From JASLDZ01 sp038226305 (lineage in GTDB: Bacteria > Pseudomonadota > Alphaproteobacteria > Caulobacterales > Caulobacteraceae): DNA of 64,000 bases. The stretch covers positions 1 to 64,000 of the forward strand of contig JBBRQN010000007.1 of the NCBI GenBank assembly GCA_038226305.1, written 5' to 3'. Positions 51,401 to 58,381 of this stretch are shown here, piece after piece. The stretch's first letter is position 1, and each line of letters opens with the position of its first letter. Both the position numbers and the translations under genes were made by a program. The notes beneath the pieces were generated by a model, which was not told where the DNA came from, searched no databases, and worked only from the letters and a program-made list of their open reading frames with translations.

Positions 51401-52610
51401 GGCTCCAGCCCATCATCGAGGGATCGGCCCCCGCCTCGGCGTCGGCCAAGGTGAGGAAGTAGCGGCCGTAGCCTCCGAACAGCTCGTCGCCGCCGTCGCC
51501 TGAGATGGCCACGGTCACGTGCTGTCGCGCCAGGGTGGAAAGCGCCAGGGTCGGCAGGCAGGAGCTGTCGGCCATGGGCTCGTCCAGGAGGGAAGCGGCG
51601 TTCGCCAGGAACTCCGCCGTCTTCGGCTGCAGGATCTGCTCGTGGTGGTCGCAGCCGAGGTGCTCGGCGAAGGCGCGGGCGGTGAGGTGCTCGCTCTCCG
51701 GGCCATAGGGAAAGCCGATGCAGAAGGTGGAGAGCGGGCGGTCCAGCTTCTTGCGCGCCAGAGCGCACACCACCGAGGAGTCCACCCCGCCGGAGAGGAA
51801 GGCCCCCAGCGGCACGTCGGAGATCAGCCGGCGCTTGAGCGACGCGGCCAGGAGTTCCTCCAGCTCATCCGCCAGATCGGTGATGGAGCGGTTCGCGGCA
51901 CCCGACGGGGAGGGGCGGAAGGCGAAGTGCGTGCCGGTGTGGCGCCGCCCATCCGCCAGGATGCGCATCCACGACCCAGGCTTCAGCTTCTGCACCGAGC
52001 GGTAGATCGAGCGTGGCGCGCCGATGTACTGGAAGCTGAAATACTCGGCGAGGGCGGCGGGATCGACCTGCGGCTGGAAGCCGGGCGCGGCCTCCACCGC
52101 CCGCAGTTCAGAGCCGAAGGCCACCGCTCCGTCTGCCAGTTCGGCCACGTAGAGGGGCTTCTCCCCGAAGGCGTCGCGGGCCAGCAGAAGCTCGCCCGTC
52201 TTGGTGTCGAAGGCGGCGAAGGCGAACATGCCGTCCAGCTTCTGCAGGCACTGCACGCCCCACAGGGCGATGGCTTCGATCAGCACCTCGGTGTCGGTGC
52301 GGCCATGCAGGCGCACGCCCGCGGCCTCCAGCTGCGGGCGCAACTCCTGGTAGTTGTAGATCTCACCGTTGAAGGTGATCACCCAGCGACCGTCGCCGCT
52401 GATGCGGGGCTGCAGCCCCTCGGCGGAAGTGTCGATGATCGCCAGGCGCCGATGGCCGAAGGCGCAGCGCAGCTTCTCGTCGACCCAGAAGCCGTCCGCG
52501 TCAGGCCCGCGATGCTCCAGGCTGGCGGTCATGGGCCGGACCGCCCCGCCGATCCCGCGGGGGTCGGTGGTGACGGTCGAGGGACGGAAGAGGCCGGCGA
52601 TGCCGCACAT
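48468..52610 (-). CDS. Fusion of asparagine-synthetase-like amidotransferase and GT4 glycosyltransferase
   Basis: A 1,380-residue fusion. Residues 1–605 are a complete AsnB-like unit: N-terminal nucleophile Cys2 (MCGIAG), NGEIYNYQEL for glutamine binding and the PPi loop SGGVDSS (273–279). A linker runs to about 680 and is Ser/Pro/Ala-rich. Residues about 785–861 are a diverged copy of the cluster's recurring domain (IWEDDRQLPP, KGRGRYSIW, LLFSPTDPS, ATYRV). Residues about 905–1290 are a GT4 glycosyltransferase (SFAPGGAERQW, RLTAEKGPLVF, EGMPNVLMEAQAMG). The tail is Ala/Glu-rich and ends with basic RAKSALMRRLRAVVG. It may amidate a uronic acid and transfer sugar on one polypeptide. No internal stop separates the parts. 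Confidence 0.82.
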   Translation of the reverse strand: MCGIAGLFRPSTVTTDPRGIGGAVRPMTASLEHRGPDADGFWVDEKLRCAFGHRRLAIIDTSAEGLQPRISGDGRWVITFNGEIYNYQELRPQLEAAGVRLHGRTDTEVLIEAIALWGVQCLQKLDGMFAFAAFDTKTGELLLARDAFGEKPLYVAELADGAVAFGSELRAVEAAPGFQPQVDPAALAEYFSFQYIGAPRSIYRSVQKLKPGSWMRILADGRRHTGTHFAFRPSPSGAANRSITDLADELEELLAASLKRRLISDVPLGAFLSGGVDSSVVCALARKKLDRPLSTFCIGFPYGPESEHLTARAFAEHLGCDHHEQILQPKTAEFLANAASLLDEPMADSSCLPTLALSTLARQHVTVAISGDGGDELFGGYGRYFLTLADAEAGADPSMMGWSPGALYYSDARVLIAGREHVRKLLGFLPESYLELLHDLQGELNAEPDLLAGMRRSDVENYMPGAVLAKVDRMSMQRSLEVRTPFLDRTLARFAERLPNDVLVQGQIGKKVLKEVAYRYLPRELIDLPKRGFGLPMADWAGSDLLGETSRLIESDDSRLASMIGGQRVREFMQRQRSEGSFAPYQVWSVAILESWLRGRPAELPDLSAEGSASVGSSGRSVMNFFPVGAGAFVGQRDDADSTPTPPRALPPELILSILKEDAQATGNDLSADLGEAAPIVIPDWGQPLDEDTLRKAAELKDGILLFSDSDSAKSFDYAEYEKFSKLGVSRLVFPHPWEFGASVDITLGPPDAAAHPTVAAAREAAATLTMRVDGADSLPINVTMPNVGLAHSMEFAFEQDREMSAAEVIWEDDRQLPPIPTSHLDIQEKGRGRYSIWNRALLFSPTDPSRFESATYRVTPNAFPEDVAIPMRRALPKKRSSEEALVDLRARLATLSAPDVALKPGDPVVVCTHSFAPGGAERQWAYLAAGLQAKGYDVTFVTFEPLFGANAHYRHLLDGTGVKLFDATKMSVFDQLRVWREAPTPISQPIVDFLPEKGPLFELTTALRLLQPKAVFAQLDLTNLITGVSAHIADIPRVVLSFRSVNPSHVPHLYRDWYLPGYRALARSPRVRFCGNSAHANDDYAAWIGLAPAQVTTIHNALPPETFAVPTPEELAETRRELALPQDAPFILSVMRLTAEKGPLVFVEACAEIAKARPDVVFVLVGAGPMMPEVERRAAELGLTEKLLLPGRRDDVRGVMKLASLVMLTSHVEGMPNVLMEAQAMGTPVVSTRVGSAPVVAPPEISGLFAEPRDHAGLAAQALRILNDPALRTRMGEAGLRHVRENFDMERMVEGYLRVANSPAAVTAAAAFDPEAERGLLAEEAARDAETAAEARAAQERAEHHALAADAAIAVTPQPRSFASRAKSALMRRLRAVVG

Positions 52611-52639
52611 GGGAGAGTCCGCCTAGTCCGGGCGAGGCG

Positions 52640-53923
52640 TCACAGCCGCCACAGCTGAACGGTGTCGGGCACCGAGGCCCGGTCGAGCACGCTCTTCACG
52701 TCGAGCACGGGACCGCCGCCCCCGTCGAGCAGGCGCGTGATGCCGGGCCAGCCGCCCTGGATCAGCGCCTTGTGCGCGGTCGCCAGCACGATGGCGTGGG
52801 CGGGCTTCAGGTCGGCCTGGGGGGTGAGGCGAAGGCCGTACTCGTGCTCCACCTCGTCGGGGTCGGCCTCGGGGTCGGCCACCTGCACCTGCGCGCCCGC
52901 CTTCTCGAGGGCGTGGATGATGTCCACCACCTTGCTGTTGCGGATGTCGGGCACATCCTCCTTGAAGGTGATGCCGAGGACGGTGACGAGGGGCGAGGCG
53001 CTGGCCTTGTCGCCCAGAAGCCGCAGGGCCTCCCGGGCCACGTAGCGGCCCATGCCGTCGTTCGCCTCGCGCCCGGCCAGCACGACCTTGGGATCGAGGC
53101 CGAGCTTCTGCGCCTTGTGGGTCAGGTAGTAGGGATCGACGCCGATGCAGTGGCCGCCCACGAGCCCCGGCCGGAAGGGCAGGAAGTTCCACTTGGTGCC
53201 CGCGGCGGCCAGCACGTCGGCCGTGTCGATGTCCATCCGGGCGAAGATCAGCGCCAGCTCGTTCATGAGGGCGATGTTCAGGTCGCGCTGAGTGTTCTCG
53301 ATCACCTTGGCGGCCTCGGCCGTCTTGATCGACGGCGCGCGGTGGACGCCCGCCGTGACGACGGCCGCATAGGTCTCGGCCACGATGTCGAGGGTGCGGG
53401 CGTCCTGGCCGGAAACGACCTTGACGATGGTCTCGAGGCGGTGCTGCCGGTCGCCGGGATTGATGCGCTCAGGCGAGTAGCCGACCGTGAAGTCGGTGCC
53501 GCAGACGAGGCCCGAGACCGCTTCCAGGATCGGAACGCACTCCTCCTCGGTGGCCCCCGGATACACGGTGGACTCGTAGACGACGATGTCGCCCTTCTTC
53601 AGCGCCTTGCCCACGGTGCGCGAGGCGGCGAGCACGATGCTCATGTCCGGCTCGCGCTGGTCGTCGATGGGCGTGGGCACGGTGACGATCAGGAAGTCGG
53701 CCTTCTGAAGGTCGTCGATCCGGGTGGTGTAGAGCACCTTGCCCTTGCCCAGCTCCTCGGGCGTGACCTCGCGCGTGCGGTCGTGGCCGGCCTTCAGCTC
53801 GTCGATGCGGCGGCTGTCGATGTCGAATCCGACCACCTCGAAGCCCTCGCGGGCGAAGGCCACGGCCACGGGCAGACCCACGTAGCCCAGGCCGATGACG
53901 GCGATCTTCCGGCGCAAACCCAT
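52640..53923 (-). CDS. UDP-N-acetylhexosamine 6-dehydrogenase (TviB/WbpA-like)
   Basis: A 427-residue nucleotide-sugar dehydrogenase. The NAD motif GLGYVGLP is at residues 11–18, followed by GFDIDSRRIDELKAGHDRT, the pattern of TviB/WbpO/WbpA enzymes that oxidise UDP-GlcNAc or UDP-GalNAc to the uronic acid. Catalytic Cys259 is in GGHCIGVDPYYL, and Lys and Asn residues in the central helix (AAKVIENTQRDLNIA) are kept. The start at 53923 removes a low-complexity upstream extension. It ends 29 bp before the AsnB–glycosyltransferase gene begins, so the uronic acid it makes could be the amidation substrate. Confidence 0.88.
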   Translation of the reverse strand: MGLRRKIAVIGLGYVGLPVAVAFAREGFEVVGFDIDSRRIDELKAGHDRTREVTPEELGKGKVLYTTRIDDLQKADFLIVTVPTPIDDQREPDMSIVLAASRTVGKALKKGDIVVYESTVYPGATEEECVPILEAVSGLVCGTDFTVGYSPERINPGDRQHRLETIVKVVSGQDARTLDIVAETYAAVVTAGVHRAPSIKTAEAAKVIENTQRDLNIALMNELALIFARMDIDTADVLAAAGTKWNFLPFRPGLVGGHCIGVDPYYLTHKAQKLGLDPKVVLAGREANDGMGRYVAREALRLLGDKASASPLVTVLGITFKEDVPDIRNSKVVDIIHALEKAGAQVQVADPEADPDEVEHEYGLRLTPQADLKPAHAIVLATAHKALIQGGWPGITRLLDGGGGPVLDVKSVLDRASVPDTVQLWRL

Positions 53924-54114
53924 GCTCTCCGCGATACCCTGCGATCCGCGATGAGGGCAGGACCATGAAGGCTTTCTCTTAGAGCGCCAGCGCCTCGCGT
54001 GACAATGGCCGCGGCCATTGCACGGGCCGATCCGTCGCCGGGCAGGGGTTCCCGATCCCGCCCCCATCGTGCAGAAGGTGGAGCCTCGACACCCGGGGTC
54101 CGGAGGGCCAACCC

Positions 54115-55971
54115 ATGTGCGGCATCGCCGGCTTCTTCAACATCGCCGGGCGCGAGACCCCTGCGCAGGCCCGGGCCGTGGTGGCGAGCCAGATCGCCTG
54201 CCTGCGCTATCGCGGACCTGACGCCGCCAGCGAGTTCATCGGGCCCGGCGTGGGGCTGGGCCACGCCCGCCTGTCGGTGATCGACACCTCCACCGCCGCC
54301 AACCAGCCCATGAGCGACGCCGCCGAGCAGGTGACGCTGGTGCTCAACGGCGAGATCTACAACTTCCAGGAGCTGCGCGCCGAGCTGGAGGCGAAGGGCC
54401 ACGTGTTCCGCACGGCGAGCGACACCGAGGTGATCGTCGAGGGCTACCTCGCCTGGGGGGTGAACGTGGTGGACCGGCTGCGGGGCATGTTCGCCATCGC
54501 CCTGTTCGATCACCGCACCGACCGGCTGGTGATCCTGCGCGACCGGGTGGGCAAGAAGCCCCTGTTCTACGCCGTGCACGACGGGGTTCTGGTCTTCGGC
54601 AGCGAGATCAAGGCGGTGCTGCGCTATCCGGGCATGCCGCGGAAGGCGAACCTGTCCGCGATCCACGACTACCTGACCTTCCAGTACATCCCCTCTCCGG
54701 CAACGGGCTTCGAGGGCATCTACAAGCTGCCTCCCGCCCACCTGATCGTGGCCGACCGGGGCAAGCAGATCACCGTGCAGCGCTACTGGGAGCTGCCGCA
54801 CCCCCGCACCGCCACCCGTGAGCGCCCCATCGAGGAGCTGTGCGGCGAGCTCGTGCACGAACTGCGGGAAGCCACCCGCCTGCGCATGATCGCGGACGTG
54901 CCCATCGGGGCCTTTTTGTCCGGGGGCGTCGACAGCTCGGCGGTGGTGGCGATGATGGCGCTCGAGTCCTCGCGACCGGTGCGCACCTTCACCATCGGCT
55001 TCGAGGAACAGGCCTACGACGAGCGGCCATACGCCCGCATGGTGGCCGAACGCTACGGCACCGACCACACCGAGCTCACCATCCGCCCCGACGGCATGAG
55101 CGTGATCGAGGACATCGTCTATCACTACGGCGAGCCCTATGCGGACTCCTCGGCCATCCCGACCTACTACGTCTCCAAGATGGCCCGGGAGCAGGTGACC
55201 GTGGCCCTGAACGGCGACGGCGGCGACGAGAGCTTCCTCGGCTATCCGCGCTACGCCTACATGCGCCAGATCGAGGCGGCGGGCGGCGACTGGATGCCCC
55301 GGTCGCGCCAGTACGAGGTGTCGATCACCTACTTCTCGGATGCGGCTAAGCTCGACCTCTACGGGCCCCTGATGCAGCCCTTCCTGTACCGTTCCTCGCT
55401 GGACACGCTCGATCCCCTGATGAACCAGGGCGTGACCCTCGCGCAGGGTGCGGCCTGGGCGGACATCCACACCTACCTGCCCGACGATCTTCTGGTGAAG
55501 GTGGACGTGGCCTCCATGGCGCATTCGCTTGAGGCGCGCTCGCCGCTGCTGGATCAGAAGCTGATGGCGTGGGCGGCGCAGATCCCTGAGCACCAGCGCT
55601 TCGACGGGCAGGAGACCAAGTCGCTGTTCAAGAAGGCGATGGAGCCCTACCTGCCGCACGACCTGCTCTACCGGCCCAAGATGGGCTTCGGCGTGCCCAT
55701 CGATCACTGGTTGCGGGGCGAGATGCGCCGGTTCGCCTACGACACCCTGCTCGACGCCACGGCCCGCGGCCGGGGGCTGTTCAAGCCCGAGACGGTGAAG
55801 GCCATCCTCGATCGGCACTCGGCCGGCGAGAACTGGGCCAGCCGCATCTGGGCCATGCTGATGCTGGAACTGTGGTTCCGTGTCTGGATCGACGGGCAGG
55901 ACGCCTTCTCCCACCCCACCTCGCGGCGCATCATCAGCCGCTATGCCGACAAGGCGCTGGAGCCCGCATGA
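54115..55971 (+). CDS. Asparagine-synthetase-like glutamine amidotransferase (AsnB type), copy 2
   Basis: A 618-residue protein with the full AsnB layout: Cys2 nucleophile (MCGIAGF), NGEIYNFQEL, and the synthetase PPi loop SGGVDSS (269–275), then NGDGGDESFLGY and SLEARSPLLDQKLM. Such enzymes in polysaccharide clusters (for example the WbpS group) are proposed to amidate sugar carboxylates. It is encoded divergently from the UDP-HexNAc dehydrogenase gene. Its 3' end contains a 14-bp tandem duplication shared with the start of the next gene. Confidence 0.88.
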   Translation: MCGIAGFFNIAGRETPAQARAVVASQIACLRYRGPDAASEFIGPGVGLGHARLSVIDTSTAANQPMSDAAEQVTLVLNGEIYNFQELRAELEAKGHVFRTASDTEVIVEGYLAWGVNVVDRLRGMFAIALFDHRTDRLVILRDRVGKKPLFYAVHDGVLVFGSEIKAVLRYPGMPRKANLSAIHDYLTFQYIPSPATGFEGIYKLPPAHLIVADRGKQITVQRYWELPHPRTATRERPIEELCGELVHELREATRLRMIADVPIGAFLSGGVDSSAVVAMMALESSRPVRTFTIGFEEQAYDERPYARMVAERYGTDHTELTIRPDGMSVIEDIVYHYGEPYADSSAIPTYYVSKMAREQVTVALNGDGGDESFLGYPRYAYMRQIEAAGGDWMPRSRQYEVSITYFSDAAKLDLYGPLMQPFLYRSSLDTLDPLMNQGVTLAQGAAWADIHTYLPDDLLVKVDVASMAHSLEARSPLLDQKLMAWAAQIPEHQRFDGQETKSLFKKAMEPYLPHDLLYRPKMGFGVPIDHWLRGEMRRFAYDTLLDATARGRGLFKPETVKAILDRHSAGENWASRIWAMLMLELWFRVWIDGQDAFSHPTSRRIISRYADKALEPA

Positions 55972-55989
55972 GTTCGCCCGCATGAGTTC
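55962..55989 (+). repeat. 14-bp tandem duplication at a gene junction
   Basis: The unit gcccgcatgagttc occurs twice in a row (55962–55975 and 55976–55989). The first copy carries the asnB stop (TGA at 55969–55971) and an ATGA overlap whose ATG meets a stop after five codons. The second copy provides the ATG used by the coiled-coil gene. A recent slip duplication probably moved the start 14 bases downstream. Confidence 0.85.
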
Positions 55990-56593
55990 GGAGGCGAAGC
56001 CGCCCAAGGGCGGCATCGGGGCGCGGATCGGGGCCTACATGCGCGCCATCGTGCGCGAGGAGCTGCAACGCAGCGCCGCGCAGCAGGAGCGGCCGGTGCT
56101 CCCGGCGCCCGTCTCGCTGCAACCGCTCGAGGAGCGCCTCGCCGCCCTCGAAAGCCAGCTGCGCCAGTGCCTCGAGGAGATGCAGGCCACGCACCAGACC
56201 ATCCGCGAGGTCCGCCACGAGCGGAACCTCATGGAAGCCCGCCTGAACCACTCGCAGACCGACGGGGCCGCCGCCCTGCGCCGCCTTCGCGACCAGACCA
56301 TCGCCGTCCTCGGCCTGCACACGTCCTCGGTGGAGGCGGCGGTGGGTCGCTCGCCCGAAACCGGCATGGGCCGCTTCGCCGTCATGGTGGACGCCCGCCT
56401 GACCGAACTCGCCAACGAGACCGGCAAGCTCGAAAGCGCCATCCGCTTCACCTACGAGATCAGCGACCGGGTGGTGAGCCTGGAGGAGCAGGTACGCAGC
56501 CTGGACGGCCACTCCCTCGACCTCGCCGGGCGCGTGCTGGCGATGGACGCCGAGTTCCGCTCCCTGCGCACAGCGCTGAAGGCGGGGGCCTGA
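55982..56593 (+). CDS. Coiled-coil protein of unknown function
   Basis: A 203-residue protein, mostly alpha-helical, with heptad-rich stretches around residues 48–90 (LEERLAALESQLRQCLEEM) and 130–200 (ISDRVVSLEEQVRSLDG). A basic, glycine-rich N-terminus precedes them. It has no signal peptide or membrane helix. It starts 10 nt after the AsnB stop and ends 1 nt before the glycosyltransferase start, so the three are one transcriptional unit. A scaffolding role for the glycan enzymes is possible; nothing in the sequence proves it. Confidence 0.7.
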   Translation: MSSEAKPPKGGIGARIGAYMRAIVREELQRSAAQQERPVLPAPVSLQPLEERLAALESQLRQCLEEMQATHQTIREVRHERNLMEARLNHSQTDGAAALRRLRDQTIAVLGLHTSSVEAAVGRSPETGMGRFAVMVDARLTELANETGKLESAIRFTYEISDRVVSLEEQVRSLDGHSLDLAGRVLAMDAEFRSLRTALKAGA

Positions 56594-56594
56594 G

Positions 56595-58355
56595 ATGTTC
56601 GACCTTCGCGGCATCATCGAGAAGGCCACCCAAGGCCAGGGCTTCACCCGGCCGCTCCTGGCCGCCCCCTTCGACCTCTCGCAGCACATCATCGACCAGT
56701 ATGTGGAAAAGGGGCTGATCTCCGGCGCCGTGCTCGACCGCGCGCCCACCGTGCCGATCGCCTCCACCGGCGTGGGCGGCTGGTGGATCGACCGCGAAGA
56801 GGGCCGCTGGTTCCTGAACCGCGACGCCTGGTCGGACATGCTGATCCTGGGGTGCCGCCCGGACTACCGCGTCTCCAGCCCCATGCTGCTCGAAGCCCGG
56901 ATGAAGGGCGTGCAGCGCATCGGCTATGTGGACATCAACGGCCGCGTGTTCTTCGCCCTGCACACCACGGAGGAGCTCCTCTCCCGCCTCGACGCCGCCC
57001 GCGTCGACGGGATGGAGATGACCTTCAAGGCGGGCTATCGCGCCCTGATCGACGCCTTCGGCGACAGCTTCAAGCTGCGGGTCGATGAGCTGCATCCCAA
57101 GAAGGTGGCCATGTTGATCGGCGGCCTCGGCCCCGGCGGCGCCGAGCGGCAGCTGGCCCTGAGCGCGGCCGCCCTGTCGCGGGATCACGGCTACGACGTC
57201 GAGGTGATCTGCCACACCATCGCCAAGCCGGGCGACTTCTTCGTGCCGACGGTGGAAGACGCGGGCGCGAAGGTGACCGTGCTGCCGGAATACCATCCCA
57301 GCATGTACGACGACCCGGTGCTGTCGCACGTGCGGGCCGCGGTGGCCGACTACGAGCCCCTGGGCTTCGGCAATATCGCCTACTCGGTGTTCCACTACGT
57401 GAAGGCCCTGCACGCTTCGCGCCCGGTCCTGCTCCACACCTGGATGGACTACTGCAACGTGCTTGGCTCGCTGGCGGCCGAGATCGTGGGCATCCCGCAG
57501 ATCGTCCTGGGTGGCCGTTCGGTGAACCCGGAGAACTTCCCGGCCCTGTTCCAGCCCTACATGAAGCCCGGCTACGAGACGGCCTTCGAGCGGGGCTCGC
57601 CGCTCTTCCTCAACAACAGCTGGGCCGGCGCCCGCGACTATTCCAAGTGGCTGGACCTGGACGAGGAGCTGTTCCGCGTCGTGGCCAACGGTTTCGAATT
57701 CCCGGACGAGCCGCCGCCGGGCGCCCGCCAGCGCATCCGCGCCGAGCTGGGCTTTGCCGATGACGCGGTGGTGCTCGGCACGGTGACGCGGTTCTCCGAG
57801 GAGAAGAACGTCAAGCTGTTCGTCGACATGGCGGCGCTCCTGACCCGGCGCTTCCCGGACATGCGCTTCGTGGTGTTCGGCACGGGCATCCTGTTCGACG
57901 AAGTGAAAGCCTACGCCACCTCGCTCGGCCTGGACCCGGTGCTGAAGATGCCCGGCGTAACCCGCGACGTGTGGTCGGTGCTGGAGGCGATGGACATCTT
58001 CACCCTGACCTCCCGCATGGAGGGCCTCGCCAACGTGCTCATCGAGGCGCAGGCAGCGGGCGTGCCCATCGTCTGCACCGGCGTCGGCGGCATGGTGGAG
58101 ACCTACCGGGAGAACGAGGGCGGGGTCAGCCCCATCGTGCGCGATGCCGCAGGGATGAGCGAGCTCGTGGCCCGCCTCGTGGCCAGCCCCGAGCTCCGTC
58201 GCGAGCAGGGCGAGATGGCGCGGGCGTGGGCGAGGCGCATGTTCCACGTGAAGGTGATGGTGCGCTCGACGCTCAACGCCTACGAGGTCGCCGCCGGGCG
58301 TGCGAGCATGGCTCCGTATCACCACGTGCCCTCGTTCGACGACCCGCCCGCCTGA
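56595..58355 (+). CDS. GT4 family glycosyltransferase
   Basis: A 586-residue protein. Residues 1–165 are an uncharacterised N-terminal part (GWWIDREEGRWFLNRDAW) and the GT-B domain starts near 168 with VAMLIGGLGPGGAERQ (171–186). The C-terminal half has TRFSEEKNVKLFVDM and the E-x7-E donor motif in EGLANVLIEAQAAGVP. It is closely related to the glycosyltransferase half of the AsnB fusion (APGGAERQW and EGMPNVLMEAQ there). It lies between the coiled-coil gene and the methyltransferase with two recurring domains, all on the same strand with short gaps. Confidence 0.88.
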   Translation: MFDLRGIIEKATQGQGFTRPLLAAPFDLSQHIIDQYVEKGLISGAVLDRAPTVPIASTGVGGWWIDREEGRWFLNRDAWSDMLILGCRPDYRVSSPMLLEARMKGVQRIGYVDINGRVFFALHTTEELLSRLDAARVDGMEMTFKAGYRALIDAFGDSFKLRVDELHPKKVAMLIGGLGPGGAERQLALSAAALSRDHGYDVEVICHTIAKPGDFFVPTVEDAGAKVTVLPEYHPSMYDDPVLSHVRAAVADYEPLGFGNIAYSVFHYVKALHASRPVLLHTWMDYCNVLGSLAAEIVGIPQIVLGGRSVNPENFPALFQPYMKPGYETAFERGSPLFLNNSWAGARDYSKWLDLDEELFRVVANGFEFPDEPPPGARQRIRAELGFADDAVVLGTVTRFSEEKNVKLFVDMAALLTRRFPDMRFVVFGTGILFDEVKAYATSLGLDPVLKMPGVTRDVWSVLEAMDIFTLTSRMEGLANVLIEAQAAGVPIVCTGVGGMVETYRENEGGVSPIVRDAAGMSELVARLVASPELRREQGEMARAWARRMFHVKVMVRSTLNAYEVAAGRASMAPYHHVPSFDDPPA

Positions 58356-58381
58356 TCGCCTCCGCCCTCCATAGAAGCCGC

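Noticed and set aside
48468..52610. A frameshift or missed stop splitting the AsnB–glycosyltransferase protein into two genes
   Set aside because: The frame is continuous for 1,380 codons with a sensible linker and no internal start with a clear ribosome-binding site near the junction that I could see.
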